DNA of 64,000 bases from Nocardioides halotolerans DSM 19273 (GTDB lineage Bacteria > Actinomycetota > Actinomycetes > Propionibacteriales > Nocardioidaceae): the NCBI RefSeq assembly GCF_000422805.1, contig NZ_AUGT01000009.1, forward strand, positions 444,727-508,726, written 5' to 3'. Of this stretch, positions 6,876 to 16,600 are shown in pieces. Each line of letters opens with the position of its first letter. Within the stretch, counting starts at the first letter, position 1. The position numbers and the translations under genes were made by a program. The notes beneath the pieces are model-generated. The model did not search any database. It worked only from the letters and a program-made list of their open reading frames with translations, and was not told the origin of the DNA.

Positions 6876-8117
6876 GTGGTGCGGGGTGAGCTGAGCACAC
6901 GACGCCAGGACGCCGTGCGTGCCTGGACGAGCTTCGTCGAGCACGGCGACGAGGTCGAGGCCATGGTGCGCCCCGAGATCCTCTCGTCGTGGGCGCGCTC
7001 CGAGGCCGCGATCCCGATCGACGTGAAGGAGGCGCCGCTCGCCGACGAGTCCGAGATCGAGGCGATCTGGCGCGACTCGCCGCTGCAGACCGCGGTCGAG
7101 AACGTCGAGCAGGAGCTGCGGCGCACCGCCCAGGACGGCGACCTCGTCATCGCGGTCACCGACGCCGACACCCGGATCCTCTGGACCTACGGCGGCCGGG
7201 TGATGCGCCGCAAGGCCGAGAGCGTGAACTTCGTCGCCGGCGGGCGCTGGGACGACGAGTCGGTCGGCACCAACGCGCTCGACCTCGCCAACCGGCTGGG
7301 CCAGCCGGCGATGGTGTTCAGCGCCGAGCACTACGCCTCGATCGTGCACAACTGGGTCTGCTGGGCCGCCCCGGTCTTCGACCCGACCACGGGCACCAAG
7401 CTCGGCGTCATCGACCTCTCCACGACCTGGGACCGCACCCACCCGATCGGGCTCGCCACCGCTCGGGTGATGGCGCGGCTGATCGAGTCCGCGATGCCGG
7501 CCTCGGCGCACCACCCGTCCGCCCTCACCGACGTCACCCGCGACCCGGGCCTGGTGATGACCCTGCTCGGCACCGCCGAGACCTACCTCGACGGCCAGCG
7601 GCTGCTGCTCAACCGGCGCCAGACCGAGGTGCTGGCGCTCCTCGCGCTGCACCCGGCCGGGCTCTCGCTCGAGCAGCTGCACGCGATGCTGTACGGCGAC
7701 CAGGCCATCACGTTCTCGACCCTCAAGGCCGAGGTCTCGCACCTGCGCGCGGCCCTGGGCGGGCAGCTCGGCTCGCGCCCCTACCGGCTGCTGATGCCGG
7801 TCGCCACCGACGTCGAGCACGTGCTCGGCCTGCTGCGCCGCGGCGAGGTCGGCGCCGCCGTCGAGGCCTACGGCGGCGACCTGCTGCCCGGCACCAACTC
7901 GCCGGCCCTCTCCGAGCTGGCCGAGGTGGTGGCGGTCGCCGTGCGCGAGGCGCTGCTTGCCGACCCCCAGCCCGATGCCGTGGTCCGCTACAGCGAGCTC
8001 GCGCCGTACGACGCCGAGGTGCTCGAGGTGGGCCTGGCCGCGCTCGGCCGCGCCGGTGGTCCGCCGCACCCTGCCGTCCCGCTGCTCAAGGGCCGGCTGG
8101 CGGTCGCGCGGCGGTAG
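6876..8117 (+). CDS. GAF-domain transcriptional regulator (AcoR-like sensor part, no AAA+ domain)
   Basis: A 413-residue protein. Residues 1-60 contain RPEILSSWARS, typical of the start of AcoR-type activators; a GAF sensor domain follows (about 65-205, with DESVGTNALDLA and VCWAAPVFDP). The sigma54-type AAA+ domain is absent. The C-terminal half has LLLNRRQTEVLALLALHPAG (about 243-262) and a following helical region that look like a winged-helix output domain. It lies just upstream of the molybdenum hydroxylase structural genes, on the same strand, so it probably senses a ligand and controls them. The ligand cannot be inferred. Start GTG at 6876; GTG at 6879 is an alternative. Confidence 0.8.
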   Translation: MVRGELSTRRQDAVRAWTSFVEHGDEVEAMVRPEILSSWARSEAAIPIDVKEAPLADESEIEAIWRDSPLQTAVENVEQELRRTAQDGDLVIAVTDADTRILWTYGGRVMRRKAESVNFVAGGRWDDESVGTNALDLANRLGQPAMVFSAEHYASIVHNWVCWAAPVFDPTTGTKLGVIDLSTTWDRTHPIGLATARVMARLIESAMPASAHHPSALTDVTRDPGLVMTLLGTAETYLDGQRLLLNRRQTEVLALLALHPAGLSLEQLHAMLYGDQAITFSTLKAEVSHLRAALGGQLGSRPYRLLMPVATDVEHVLGLLRRGEVGAAVEAYGGDLLPGTNSPALSELAEVVAVAVREALLADPQPDAVVRYSELAPYDAEVLEVGLAALGRAGGPPHPAVPLLKGRLAVARR

Positions 8118-8208
8118 CTCGCCGTCCGCTGGTCCGGAGGTGCCTTCCCTGCGGTGGTGTCGACCGGGACAGCTCTGGCCGCGCGCTCGTTCCTCGCTCG
8201 CGGCCAAC

Positions 8209-8252
8209 CTGACCCCAACCTCCCCGTCCCTAGCGTGACGGCCACCACACCC
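8209..8252 (+). promoter_or_regulatory. Promoter of the molybdenum hydroxylase structural genes
   Basis: CTGACC (8209-8214), a 16-base spacer and TAGCGT (8231-8236) precede a leader of about 50 bases that ends in AGGGAGAG before the ATG at 8292. The first transcribed bases overlap the 19-nt motif at 8234-8252 that also lies before the LysR-type gene at 881. Farther upstream (8131-8190) is a fragment resembling the intergenic repeat family. Confidence 0.5.
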
Positions 8253-8291
8253 GTGGCAGTGATACCCACGCGGAACGCCTAGGGAGAGTCC

Positions 8292-8780
8292 ATGACGCGG
8301 ATCAACCTCACCGTCGACGGCGAGAAGGTCGCCGACGACGTCGAAGCGCGGATGCTGCTGGTGCAGTACCTGCGGGAGAAGCTCGGGAAGACCGGCACCG
8401 TGATCGGCTGCGACACCAGCAACTGCGGTGCCTGCACGGTCCACCTCAATGGCCAGAGCGTGAAGTCCTGCAACGTGCTGGCCGTCCAGGCCGACGGCGC
8501 CGAGGTCACCACGATCGAGGGGCTGGCCACGGACGGTCAGCTGCACCCGGTCCAGGAGGCGTTCCGCGAGTGCCACGGCCTGCAGTGCGGCTTCTGCACC
8601 CCCGGGATGATCATGCAGAGCGTCGACCTGCTGAAGGAGAACCCGCACCCCTCCGAGGAGGAGATCCGGCTCGGCCTCGAGGGCAACCTCTGCCGCTGCA
8701 CGGGCTACCACAACATCGTCAAGGCGGTGCAGTACGCCGCCGAGCACTCCTCGGGCGCTGTCGAGGGGGCACCCGCATGA
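8292..8780 (+). CDS. Molybdenum hydroxylase 2Fe-2S subunit (CoxS-like)
   Basis: A 162-residue small subunit with two iron-sulfur clusters. The plant-ferredoxin-type cluster uses C40, C45, C48 and C60 ([10 protein letters not shown]...C); the second uses C99, C102, C134 and C136 (CGFC...CRC). In this family it passes electrons from the molybdenum site to FAD. A clear ribosome binding site (GGGAGAG) precedes the ATG, and the end overlaps the large-subunit gene by 4 bases (ATGA). Length and cysteine spacing are normal. Confidence 0.95.
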   Translation: MTRINLTVDGEKVADDVEARMLLVQYLREKLGKTGTVIGCDTSNCGACTVHLNGQSVKSCNVLAVQADGAEVTTIEGLATDGQLHPVQEAFRECHGLQCGFCTPGMIMQSVDLLKENPHPSEEEIRLGLEGNLCRCTGYHNIVKAVQYAAEHSSGAVEGAPA

Positions 8781-11260
8781 CCGCCGTCCAGGACGCGCCT
8801 GCGGCCGAGAGCGAGATCGGCAAGGACCGGCGCCGCAAGGAGGACCAGCGGCTGATCACCGGCCGCACCCGTTGGACCGACAACATCGCGCTGCCCGGGA
8901 TGCTGCACCTCGCCATGGTGCGCAGCCCGCACGCGCACGCCAAGGTGCTCAGCATCGAGACCGCCGCGGCCAACGCGATGACCAACGTCGTCGACGTGCT
9001 CACCGGGGCCGACCTCGGCGAGGCGCAGGGCGTGAACGCCAACGCCTGGCCGATCACCACCGACCAGGTCACGCCCAACCACCTCCCGATGGCGATCGAC
9101 CGGGTCGCGTTCGCCGGCGAGATCGTGGCCGTCGTCGTCGCCCGGACCGCCGCCGAGGCGCGCGACGCGGCCGAGCTCGTCGACGTCGAGTACGAAGAGC
9201 TCCCCGCGGCGCTCGACCTCAAGGAGGCCGCCGCCGACACCGTGCTCGCGCACCCCGACCTCGGCACCAACAAGTCGGCGTTCTGGCAGCTCGACTCGGC
9301 CGGCCAGGGCAGCGGCCGGGCGATCGACGAGGTGCTGGAGGAGGCGCGCCGCGACGGCATCGTCATCGAGCGGGAGTACCGCCAGCAGCGGCTGATCCCG
9401 GCGTTCATGGAGCCGCGCTCGACCGTGGTCGACCCGACCGGCGAGCAGATCACCATGTGGTCGGCGACCCAGATCCCGCACATCACCCGGTTCCTGCTCG
9501 CGGCGACGACCGGCGTGCCGGAGTCGAAGATCCGCGTGATCGCGCCCGACGTGGGCGGCGGCTTCGGCGGCAAGCTCCAGACCACGCCGGAGGAGTGGAT
9601 CACGTGGTTCGTGGCCCGCCGGATCGGCAAGCCGTGCAAGTACACCGAGACGCGCTCGGAGTCGCTGGTCAGCGCCCACCACGGCCGCGACCAGTGGCAG
9701 AAGCTCACGCTGGCGGCGACCAAGGAGGGCCGGGTCACCGGGCTGAAGGTGGACCTGCTCGCCGACCTCGGGGCGTACGTCGGCATCGTCGGCGGCGGCG
9801 TGCCGGTGCTGGGCGCGTGGATGTTCAACGCGATCTACAAGTGGGACGCCTACCAGTTCAACTGCACGACAGTGCTCACGAACAAGACGTGGGTCGACGC
9901 CTACCGCGGCGCCGGCCGGCCCGAGGCGACCTACGCCATCGAGCGGATGATGGACGAGCTCGCCGCCGAGGTCGGCAAGGACCCGCTCGAGGTCCGCGAG
10001 ATGAACTGGATCAAGCACGAGGAGTTCCCGTTCACCACGGTGGCCGGCATGACCTACGACTCCGGCAACTACGAGGCGGCCACGGCCAAGGCCAAGCAGA
10101 TGTTCGGGTACGACGAGCTGAGGGCCGAGCAGGAGCAGCGCCGGGCCAACAACGACACCGTGCAGCTCGGGATCGGCATCTCGACGTTCACCGAGATGTG
10201 CGGGCTCGCGCCCAGCCGGGTGCTCGGGCAGCTCAACTACGGTGCCGGCGGCTGGGAGCACGCCTCGATCCGGATGCTCCCGACGGGCAAGGTCGAGGTC
10301 ATCACCGGCGCGAGCGCGCACGGCCAGGGCCACGAGACGGCGTTCAGCCAGATCGTCGCCGACCGGCTCGGCGTGCCGTTCGAGGACGTCGAGATCCTGC
10401 ACGGCGACACCCAGGTCTCGCACAAGGGCCTCGACACCTACGGCTCGCGATCGCTCGTGGTGGGCGGCGAGGCGCTGGTGCTCGCGGCCGACAAGGTGAT
10501 CGAGAAGGCGAGGCCGATCGCGGCGCACCTGCTCGAGGCCAGCGTCGACGACCTCGAGTTCGCGAACGGACGGTTCTCCGTCAGGGGCACCGACCAGGGC
10601 ACGTCGATCACCGAGGTGGCGCTGGCGACGTTCGCCTCGCACAACTACCCCGAGGGCATGGAGCCCGGGATCGACGCCGAGTCGACCTACGACCCGGTGA
10701 ACTTCTCCTTCCCGCACGGAACGCACCTGTGCGCGGTGGAGGTCGACACGGAGACCGGCGGGCTCAAGCTGCGCAAGTACGTCTGCGTGGACGACATCGG
10801 GAACATCATCAACCCGCTGATCGTGGCCGGGCAGGTGCACGGCGGCTTGGTGCAGGGCATCGCGCAGGCGCTGTGGGAGGAGGCGGTGTACGACGACGCC
10901 GGCACGCTGGTGTCCGGCTCGTTCGTCGACTACCTGCTGCCGACGGCGGCCGACACGATCAGCTTCGAGATCGACCACACCACGTCGCCGTCCACGACCA
11001 ACACGCTCGGCACGAAGGGCGTCGGCGAGGCCGGCACCATCGCGTCGACGCCCGCGGTCGTCAACGCGGTCGTGGACGCCGTCCGGCACCTCGGCATCAA
11101 CGACATCACGATGCCGTGCACCCCGGAGCGGGTGTGGCGGGCGATCAACCACAGCGGCGGCGGCGGAGCCGACCCCACGGAGGAGTCGGCGATGCCGCAC
11201 TTCTCTCCCGACGGTCCCAACCAGGACCACGGCGAGACCGGAGAAGGTGAGGACCTGTGA
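8777..11260 (+). CDS. Molybdenum hydroxylase large subunit, form II CoxL-like
   Basis: An 827-residue molybdopterin-binding subunit of the xanthine oxidase/CO dehydrogenase family. The active-site loop reads AYRGAGR (375-381), the signature of form II enzymes; true (form I) CO dehydrogenase has AYRCSFR. Other family marks are [17 protein letters not shown] (cofactor glutamine) and GVGEAG with the catalytic glutamate at residue 751. It hydroxylates a carbon substrate with water at the Mo site, but the substrate of form II enzymes is not settled. It starts at the ATG overlapping the small-subunit stop and overlaps the FAD subunit by 4 bases. Calling it a CO dehydrogenase would over-interpret it. 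Confidence 0.93.
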   Translation: MTAVQDAPAAESEIGKDRRRKEDQRLITGRTRWTDNIALPGMLHLAMVRSPHAHAKVLSIETAAANAMTNVVDVLTGADLGEAQGVNANAWPITTDQVTPNHLPMAIDRVAFAGEIVAVVVARTAAEARDAAELVDVEYEELPAALDLKEAAADTVLAHPDLGTNKSAFWQLDSAGQGSGRAIDEVLEEARRDGIVIEREYRQQRLIPAFMEPRSTVVDPTGEQITMWSATQIPHITRFLLAATTGVPESKIRVIAPDVGGGFGGKLQTTPEEWITWFVARRIGKPCKYTETRSESLVSAHHGRDQWQKLTLAATKEGRVTGLKVDLLADLGAYVGIVGGGVPVLGAWMFNAIYKWDAYQFNCTTVLTNKTWVDAYRGAGRPEATYAIERMMDELAAEVGKDPLEVREMNWIKHEEFPFTTVAGMTYDSGNYEAATAKAKQMFGYDELRAEQEQRRANNDTVQLGIGISTFTEMCGLAPSRVLGQLNYGAGGWEHASIRMLPTGKVEVITGASAHGQGHETAFSQIVADRLGVPFEDVEILHGDTQVSHKGLDTYGSRSLVVGGEALVLAADKVIEKARPIAAHLLEASVDDLEFANGRFSVRGTDQGTSITEVALATFASHNYPEGMEPGIDAESTYDPVNFSFPHGTHLCAVEVDTETGGLKLRKYVCVDDIGNIINPLIVAGQVHGGLVQGIAQALWEEAVYDDAGTLVSGSFVDYLLPTAADTISFEIDHTTSPSTTNTLGTKGVGEAGTIASTPAVVNAVVDAVRHLGINDITMPCTPERVWRAINHSGGGGADPTEESAMPHFSPDGPNQDHGETGEGEDL

Positions 11261-12111
11261 TCCCCGTGCAGTTCGACTACGTGGCGCCGACCACGCTCGG
11301 GGAGGCGCTGACCGCGCTGTCCCAGCACGGCGACGACGCCAAGATCATCGCGGGCGGCCAGAGCCTGCTGCCGGTGCTGCGGATGCGGCTCAACGCGCCC
11401 GAGATGGTCATCGACCTCGGGAAGATCGAGGAGCTGCGGGGCATCCGCGACGACGGCGACGCGATCGTGATCGGTGCGATGACGCCGCACGCCGTGGTCG
11501 GCTCGGACCCGCTGGTCGCCGAGCACGCCGCCTTGATCCCGAAGGCGATCGAGCACCTGGCCGACGCCCAGATCCGGCACCGCGGCACCTTCGGCGGTGC
11601 GCTCGCGCACGCCGACCCGGCCGGTGACCTCGGTGCGCCCGTCCTGGCCCTCGGGGCGACGTTCGTGATCGCGGGTCCGGCCGGCGTACGCACCGTGCCG
11701 GCCGACGAGTTCTTCGTCGACCTCTTCGAGACCGCGATCAACGACGACGAGATCCTCACCGAGGTCCGGATCCCGAAGCACACCGGCTGGGGCGCGCACT
11801 ACGAGAAGTTCGTGCGGGTGGCCCACCAGTGGCCGATCGTGGCGGTCGCCGCGACCTTGCAGACGAACGGCGGCACGATCAGCGAGGCGCGCGTCGGCCT
11901 GACCAACATGGGCTCGACGCCGATCCGGGCGCGCGGGGTCGAGGAGGCGCTGGCCGGCCAGCCCGCCACCGCCGACGCCGTCCGCACCGCAAGCGAGCGG
12001 GCGACGGAGGGGACCAACCCGCCGTCGGACCTCAACGGGGACGCGGAGTACCGCCGCCACCTCGCCGGCGTCCTCACCCGCCGGGCCGTCCTCAACGCCG
12101 CAGGAGCCTGA
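11257..12111 (+). CDS. Molybdenum hydroxylase FAD subunit (CoxM-like)
   Basis: A 284-residue FAD-binding subunit. The two flavin loops are visible: AGGQSLLP at residues 32-39 and TFGGALAHADPAGDL around 112-126. The C-terminal CO dehydrogenase flavoprotein domain (about 175-280) is present. In the heterotrimer it takes electrons from the 2Fe-2S clusters and passes them to a quinone or other acceptor. It starts at GTG inside the last codons of the large subunit (GTGA), so the three subunits are translationally coupled. Confidence 0.95.
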   Translation: MIPVQFDYVAPTTLGEALTALSQHGDDAKIIAGGQSLLPVLRMRLNAPEMVIDLGKIEELRGIRDDGDAIVIGAMTPHAVVGSDPLVAEHAALIPKAIEHLADAQIRHRGTFGGALAHADPAGDLGAPVLALGATFVIAGPAGVRTVPADEFFVDLFETAINDDEILTEVRIPKHTGWGAHYEKFVRVAHQWPIVAVAATLQTNGGTISEARVGLTNMGSTPIRARGVEEALAGQPATADAVRTASERATEGTNPPSDLNGDAEYRRHLAGVLTRRAVLNAAGA

Positions 12112-12119
12112 CCCCGCCG

Positions 12120-12950
12120 ATGGACCTCAGTCACCGGTTCAGCGTCCCCACCCCCGTCGAGGAGACCTGGGCGCACTTCCAGGACATCGCGTCCGTCGCG
12201 GAGTGCTTCCCGGGAGCCCAGGTCACCTCGGCGGAGGGCGACTCGTTCAGCGGGTCGGTGAAGGTCAAGCTCGGGCCGATCGCGCTGGTCTACAACGGGT
12301 CGGGCACGTTCGTGGAGAAGGACGAGGCGGCGCACCGCTTCGTCGTCGACGCGAAGGGGAAGGACAAGCGCGGCAACGGCACCGCCGGCGCCACGGTCAC
12401 GCTGTCGATGGGGTCGTCGGCGTCCGGTGGCACCGACGTCGAGGTGCTCACCGACCTCGCGATCACCGGCAAGCCCGCGCAGTTCGGGCGCGGTGTGATG
12501 CAGGACGTCTCGGACAAGCTGCTGGGCCAGTTCGTGGCCTGCCTGGAGCAGCGGCTCGCGGCGCCGGGGAGTGCCGCTGCGCCCGTCCCCGGCGAGTCGG
12601 TGGTCGACTCTGCGCCGCCGGCGTCACCGGTGGCGGGTGCCACCGAGGACCCGGGAGTCGGTCCCGGCCCGGCGGCGGACCCCGTGCCGGACCCCGTGCC
12701 GGACCCCGCGCCGGACCCCGTGCCGGACCCCGCGTCTGCGCCGGCGTCGGCGCCTGCCGAACCGGTCGTCGCGCCGATCGCCCCGCCGGTGGTCCCACCG
12801 GTGGCCCCGTCCACGGCCTCGGCGAGGGGCGGCGACGCCATCAACCTCGGGTCGACGGTGCTGCCGGTGCTGGCCCGGACCTACTGGAAGCAGGGCCTCG
12901 GGCTGCTCGTGCTCATCGTGCTGGTCGTGGTGCTCCTCGTCGCGCTCTGA
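12120..12950 (+). CDS. CoxG-like SRPBCC membrane-anchor protein
   Basis: A 276-residue protein eight bases after the FAD subunit. Residues 1-145 form a CoxG (SRPBCC) domain, starting DLSHRFSVPTPVEETW. Residues 150-240 are a proline/alanine/aspartate-rich linker with repeated PDPVPDPAPDP units. The last 16 residues are a hydrophobic helix (LLVLIVLVVVLLVAL), a tail anchor. CoxG of CO dehydrogenase-type systems recruits the enzyme to the cytoplasmic membrane, and the domain order here fits that. The linker DNA contains about five 12-bp tandem repeats (gtgccggacccc, near 12679-12735), so its length may vary between strains. Confidence 0.88.
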   Translation: MDLSHRFSVPTPVEETWAHFQDIASVAECFPGAQVTSAEGDSFSGSVKVKLGPIALVYNGSGTFVEKDEAAHRFVVDAKGKDKRGNGTAGATVTLSMGSSASGGTDVEVLTDLAITGKPAQFGRGVMQDVSDKLLGQFVACLEQRLAAPGSAAAPVPGESVVDSAPPASPVAGATEDPGVGPGPAADPVPDPVPDPAPDPVPDPASAPASAPAEPVVAPIAPPVVPPVAPSTASARGGDAINLGSTVLPVLARTYWKQGLGLLVLIVLVVVLLVAL

Positions 12951-13177
12951 GCCGGGATTCCCGGGACTGCACCGCTTCCTCCGGCGTACACGCCGACGAT
13001 GCTGCACTGCCGGGCGTGGCGGCAGCTCTGCCGAGCATCTTCGGCACCAGGTGCCGAACTTCTTCGGCAAAGCCCGCGTGCCACCGCCGCCTGCCGCCGC
13101 CGCCTGCCACCGGCGCGGAAATTGCTCGACAGTCGAGGAATTTCCGAGCCGGCCGCATGCCCGTGGCGGCCCACGCG
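12951..13177. terminator. Convergent intergenic region with imperfect hairpins
   Basis: Between the CoxG-like gene and the leftward MFS gene. One hairpin around 13030-13068 is centred on ggcaccaggtgcc; another pairs 13117-13130 with 13132-13145 (ggaaattgctcgac / gtcgaggaatttcc). They probably end both convergent transcripts. No credible gene is seen here. Confidence 0.5.
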
Positions 13178-14500
13178 TCAGTCGACGGGTGAGACCACCG
13201 GCGGGGTGAGCTCGCCGTCGGAGGCGGTCTCGTCGTCGCGGACGCCGTTGACCGACGGGTCGAGCTGGGGCTCGAGGCGGGCGATGGCGACGAGGCCGCA
13301 CACCAGGCAGCCGACGACGAGCAGGCCGATGTAGACGTCGCCCAGTGCGTGCCCGATGAGCACGCCGGCGATCGGGGGCGCGATGACCGCGGCGAGCTGG
13401 AACGAGCCCGAGCTGACCGCGTTGTAGCGGCCGCGGAGGTGGTCGGGCGCGAGGTCGTTGACCAGGGCGGGGATCGTCGGCTGCAGCAGCGTCTCGCCGA
13501 AGGCGAAGATCGACGCGCAGCCGGCGACCAGCAGGGTCGCGCCCCACGTGCCGGGCACCAGCCCGGACAGGCCCAGGCACACCCACGACGAGGCCCACAC
13601 CAGCGACATCACCGCGATCACGCGGGTGCGGCGGCGGCCCTCGATCCGCTGGAGCACGACGAGCTGGAGCAGGACGATCACCAGCGTGTTGGCCGCGAAC
13701 GCGAGCCCGAGGCCGCGCGTCGAGACCTCTCCGACGCCGCGGGCGTAGGCCGGCATGCCGGCGTTGAGCTGGGAGTAGCCGACGAACGACGACACGAAGC
13801 TCAGCACGGTGAGGGTCGCCATGGCCGGGCTGCGCAGCACCGCGAGGTAGCCCATCGGTGCGGCCGCGTCGTCGTGGGTCACCTCGACCTTGCCGGCGAT
13901 GTGGCGCAGCGGCCCGAGCAGGAGCAGCAGCGCCGGGATGTAGGAGACGGAGTCGGCGAGGTAGATGGTCTGGAAGGTGCGGGTGTCGGACACGTCGACG
14001 AACAGGCCGCCGACCACGCCGCCGATCCCGATGCCGAGGTTGAGCAGCGTGAAGTTGACCCCGAAGTAGCGCTGCCGCAGCTGGGAGGGGATCACGGAGG
14101 CGACCACGCTCTGCCACGCAGGCCAGGACATGCCGAAGGCGATGCCGATGATCGAGAGCGCCACCGCGGCGATGGTGCGGGAGGTGGCGAACGCGAGCAG
14201 CGCGTTGCCGCCGACGAGCAGCAGCAGGACGCCGATCTGGATCCGCCGGGCGCCGATCCGGTCGATCGCCGAGCCGCCCGGGCCGACGACGAGCAGGCCC
14301 ATGAGCGGCGGCAGGCCGAGGAGCAGGCCGACGTCGCTGAGGGCGAAGTCGCGGACCTCGTGGAGGTAGACGACGTGGAACGGCAGCACGAGACCGGTGC
14401 CGAGGAACTCGAGCACGACGATCGACAGCATCATCCGCCCCTCGCGCGGGAGGTCGCGCCAGAAGCCGCTGAGGCCGGGGGAGGAGGTGGTGGTGGCCAT
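13178..14500 (-). CDS. MFS transporter
   Basis: A 440-residue major facilitator protein with about twelve hydrophobic segments in two halves. The signature loop between the second and third helices is partly kept (GPGGSAIDRIGARR). It looks like a drug or metabolite exporter of the MDR type; the substrate is unknown. I chose the ATG at 14500 (MATTTSSPG), because translation from farther upstream would add a basic extension not expected in the family. It converges on the molybdenum hydroxylase operon and shows no link with it. Confidence 0.85.
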   Translation of the reverse strand: MATTTSSPGLSGFWRDLPREGRMMLSIVVLEFLGTGLVLPFHVVYLHEVRDFALSDVGLLLGLPPLMGLLVVGPGGSAIDRIGARRIQIGVLLLLVGGNALLAFATSRTIAAVALSIIGIAFGMSWPAWQSVVASVIPSQLRQRYFGVNFTLLNLGIGIGGVVGGLFVDVSDTRTFQTIYLADSVSYIPALLLLLGPLRHIAGKVEVTHDDAAAPMGYLAVLRSPAMATLTVLSFVSSFVGYSQLNAGMPAYARGVGEVSTRGLGLAFAANTLVIVLLQLVVLQRIEGRRRTRVIAVMSLVWASSWVCLGLSGLVPGTWGATLLVAGCASIFAFGETLLQPTIPALVNDLAPDHLRGRYNAVSSGSFQLAAVIAPPIAGVLIGHALGDVYIGLLVVGCLVCGLVAIARLEPQLDPSVNGVRDDETASDGELTPPVVSPVD

Positions 14501-14652
14501 TGCGCCGACTCTCTCAGCAGCCACCGACATCGGGCACGCCAATAACCCCGCGCGGCCGCCCCGCGACCGCCTGGAAACGGGCCCCGCGGGCCATTGCGCA
14601 CCAGGATCCGGCTGATCCGCGCGGGCTACAGACGCACGCGGCGATCACGCCC

Positions 14653-14658
14653 TAGGGT
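14653..14658 (+). promoter_or_regulatory. -10 box before the small ORF and the DUF2207 gene
   Basis: TAGGGT lies eight bases before a GTG at 14667. This is the only promoter-like element in the 324-base gap between the MFS start and the DUF2207 gene. The rest of the gap holds several CTGGCA repeats, including the imperfect palindrome cgctggcaacgctgccagcg (14770-14789). Confidence 0.4.
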
Positions 14659-14666
14659 GTGCCATC

Positions 14667-14828
14667 GTGAAACGGCAAGCTTCATGCCAGGGGATCGTGC
14701 AAGCGAGCGGTGTTCGGCGCCGCGCTGGCAAGGCGCCAGTGCGCTGGCAGGCTGGGTGCCTTTCGAGCGCTGGCAACGCTGCCAGCGTGGATGCCGGGCG
14801 CCGCGTAGCGTGCGAGGCCCTGGCATGA
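14667..14828 (+). CDS. Possible small leader ORF upstream of the DUF2207 gene
   Basis: A GTG just after the -10 box opens a 53-codon frame that ends with TGA overlapping the ATG of the next gene (ATGA at 14825-14828). The product would be basic and serine/alanine-rich, without recognisable motifs. Position after the promoter and the exact overlap favour a translated, coupling leader peptide. CTGGCA-type repeats make up much of its DNA, so chance openness is possible. I cannot give a function. Confidence 0.3.
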   Translation: MKRQASCQGIVQASGVRRRAGKAPVRWQAGCLSSAGNAASVDAGRRVACEALA

Positions 14829-16600
14829 AGCGCTTGGTAGGGACCGCAATCGGCCTGCTGCTCGTCGCCCTGTTGCTCTGCATCCCGGCGCTCTTCTACG
14901 GCAAGGGCACGGTCGAGCCGAACTTCGAGGACACCACGATCACCAACTACGTGGCCGACTTCGACATCGACTCCGACGGTGACCTCGACGTCACCGAGAC
15001 GATCACCGTCGACTTCCCCGGCTACGGCAAGCACGGCATCTTCCGGTTCTGGGACATCGTCGACGACAACGCCCCGCACGCGCGGCGTACGCCGGAGGAC
15101 ATCTCGGTCACGCGCGACGGCAACGCCGAGCCGTTCGAGCTGAGCTGGGAGGACCACCACCGCCAGCGGGTGGCGAAGATCGGCAGCGCCAGCACGACCC
15201 TCGACGTCGGCGAGCACACCTACGTGCTCAGGTACCACATCGACGGCGTCCTCGATGACAACGACGAGAAGGTCACCGGCGAGGACGTCGACACGATGTT
15301 CTACTGGCAGCTGATCCCGCGTGGCTGGCAGCAGAACATCGAGCAGTCGACGCTGACGGTCCACCTCCCGGAGCCCGCCCAGGCCGAGGTCAGGTGCGCG
15401 ATCGGCAACAACTCCGACACCGGCTGCACCGCCGAGGGCGGCGGCACGACCGACCTCACCATCACCACCGGCCCGATCGCCGACCGGACCCCGGTCACGA
15501 TCGCCACCGGCCTCGACATGAAGACCCCTCCGGCCGGCAACTCCGTGCCGTGGACCGGCCGCTGGGACCGCGTGCTCAGCACCCACCTGCCGCTGCTGAT
15601 CATCGTGCTGCTGGCGGCGGCCGGCGCGCTCGCCTTCGGCTCGATCCTCGGCGCGAAGTCGCGGGAGAGGCCGCCGGGCTTCCCCGTCCTCTACGAGCCA
15701 CCGGCCGGCATCGGACCCGCGCAGGCGAAGTACATCTACAGCGAGACGGTCGACCGGACGACGTACGTCGCGACGCTGATGCACGCCGCCGAGCACGGCG
15801 CGATCGACCTCACCCGCGGGCAGAACGACTCGTGGACGATCACCGACAAGGCCGGCCCGGCGGGCTGGGCGGGGCTCGACCCGGTCACCACCGACGTCGC
15901 CCACATCCTCGGCGGTCCGGGGTCGTCGTTCACCGCCTCGAAGAAGGACGTGTCGGCGGGGCTGCGGCTCAAGGACGAGATCGCGCGGTTCGACAGCAGC
16001 GTCGAGACGTGGTCGCGGGCCTCCGGCAACATGGTGAAGAGCGGCCTCGGCGGCTTCGGCGGGCTGCTCGTGCTGGTCGGCTTCGGCCTGATGCTCGTCT
16101 GCGCGATCTGGAACCCGTTCTCGATGACCGCCCTCGGCCTGATTCCGGGCGCGTTCGCCGTCGGCGGCACCTCCCTGATGGCCACCGGCTCCGGCACCAG
16201 CCGGACCCGCGCGGGCCGCGACCTGTGGTCGCGGGTGGGCGGCTTCCGCCGGATGCTCGCGACGCCGTCCAGCAAGGAGCGCTTCGACTTCTCGGGCCGC
16301 AAGGAGCTCTACACCGCCTACATCCCGTGGGCGGTCGCGCTCGACTGCGCGGAGGAGTGGGCCGCGAAGTACCGCGTCGAGGTCGGCGAGGAGCCTCCGG
16401 TGCCGCACTACTTCGCGGGCGCCTACGCCGGCAGCAACACGGGCGCGTTCGTCAGCTCGATGGTCGGCGACTTCAACAGCACCGTGGGCGGGGCCATCTC
16501 GTCCTACAACGCCACCCAGACCTCGTCGTCCAGCGGCGGCGGGGGCGGCGGCTTCTCGGGAGGCGGCGGAGGCGGCGGCGGGGGCGGCGGGTCGTGGTGA
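14825..16600 (+). CDS. DUF2207 membrane protein with glycine-rich tail
   Basis: A 591-residue protein: a first hydrophobic segment at residues 5-24 (signal anchor), an extracytoplasmic beta-rich DUF2207 domain to about residue 240 (YVADFDIDSDGDLDVTETI, then HGIFRFWDI), a membrane helix around 258-277, a cytoplasmic part, and a pair of membrane helices around 405-455. The end is an uninterrupted glycine/serine run finishing SW. DUF2207 proteins often sit beside LemA, as here with the next gene. The role is unknown, probably in the envelope. Start ATG at 14825. The glycine run is coded by repeated GGC and is prone to slippage. Confidence 0.88.
   Translation: MKRLVGTAIGLLLVALLLCIPALFYGKGTVEPNFEDTTITNYVADFDIDSDGDLDVTETITVDFPGYGKHGIFRFWDIVDDNAPHARRTPEDISVTRDGNAEPFELSWEDHHRQRVAKIGSASTTLDVGEHTYVLRYHIDGVLDDNDEKVTGEDVDTMFYWQLIPRGWQQNIEQSTLTVHLPEPAQAEVRCAIGNNSDTGCTAEGGGTTDLTITTGPIADRTPVTIATGLDMKTPPAGNSVPWTGRWDRVLSTHLPLLIIVLLAAAGALAFGSILGAKSRERPPGFPVLYEPPAGIGPAQAKYIYSETVDRTTYVATLMHAAEHGAIDLTRGQNDSWTITDKAGPAGWAGLDPVTTDVAHILGGPGSSFTASKKDVSAGLRLKDEIARFDSSVETWSRASGNMVKSGLGGFGGLLVLVGFGLMLVCAIWNPFSMTALGLIPGAFAVGGTSLMATGSGTSRTRAGRDLWSRVGGFRRMLATPSSKERFDFSGRKELYTAYIPWAVALDCAEEWAAKYRVEVGEEPPVPHYFAGAYAGSNTGAFVSSMVGDFNSTVGGAISSYNATQTSSSSGGGGGGFSGGGGGGGGGGGSW

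Noticed and set aside
8705..11230. 841-codon open frame antisense to the molybdenum hydroxylase large subunit
   Set aside because: A GC-bias shadow; no motifs, and it would lie fully across a well-defined enzyme gene.
8777..11260. Annotation as true aerobic CO dehydrogenase (form I coxL)
   Set aside because: The active-site loop is AYRGAGR, not AYRCSFR, so CO oxidation cannot be claimed from the sequence.
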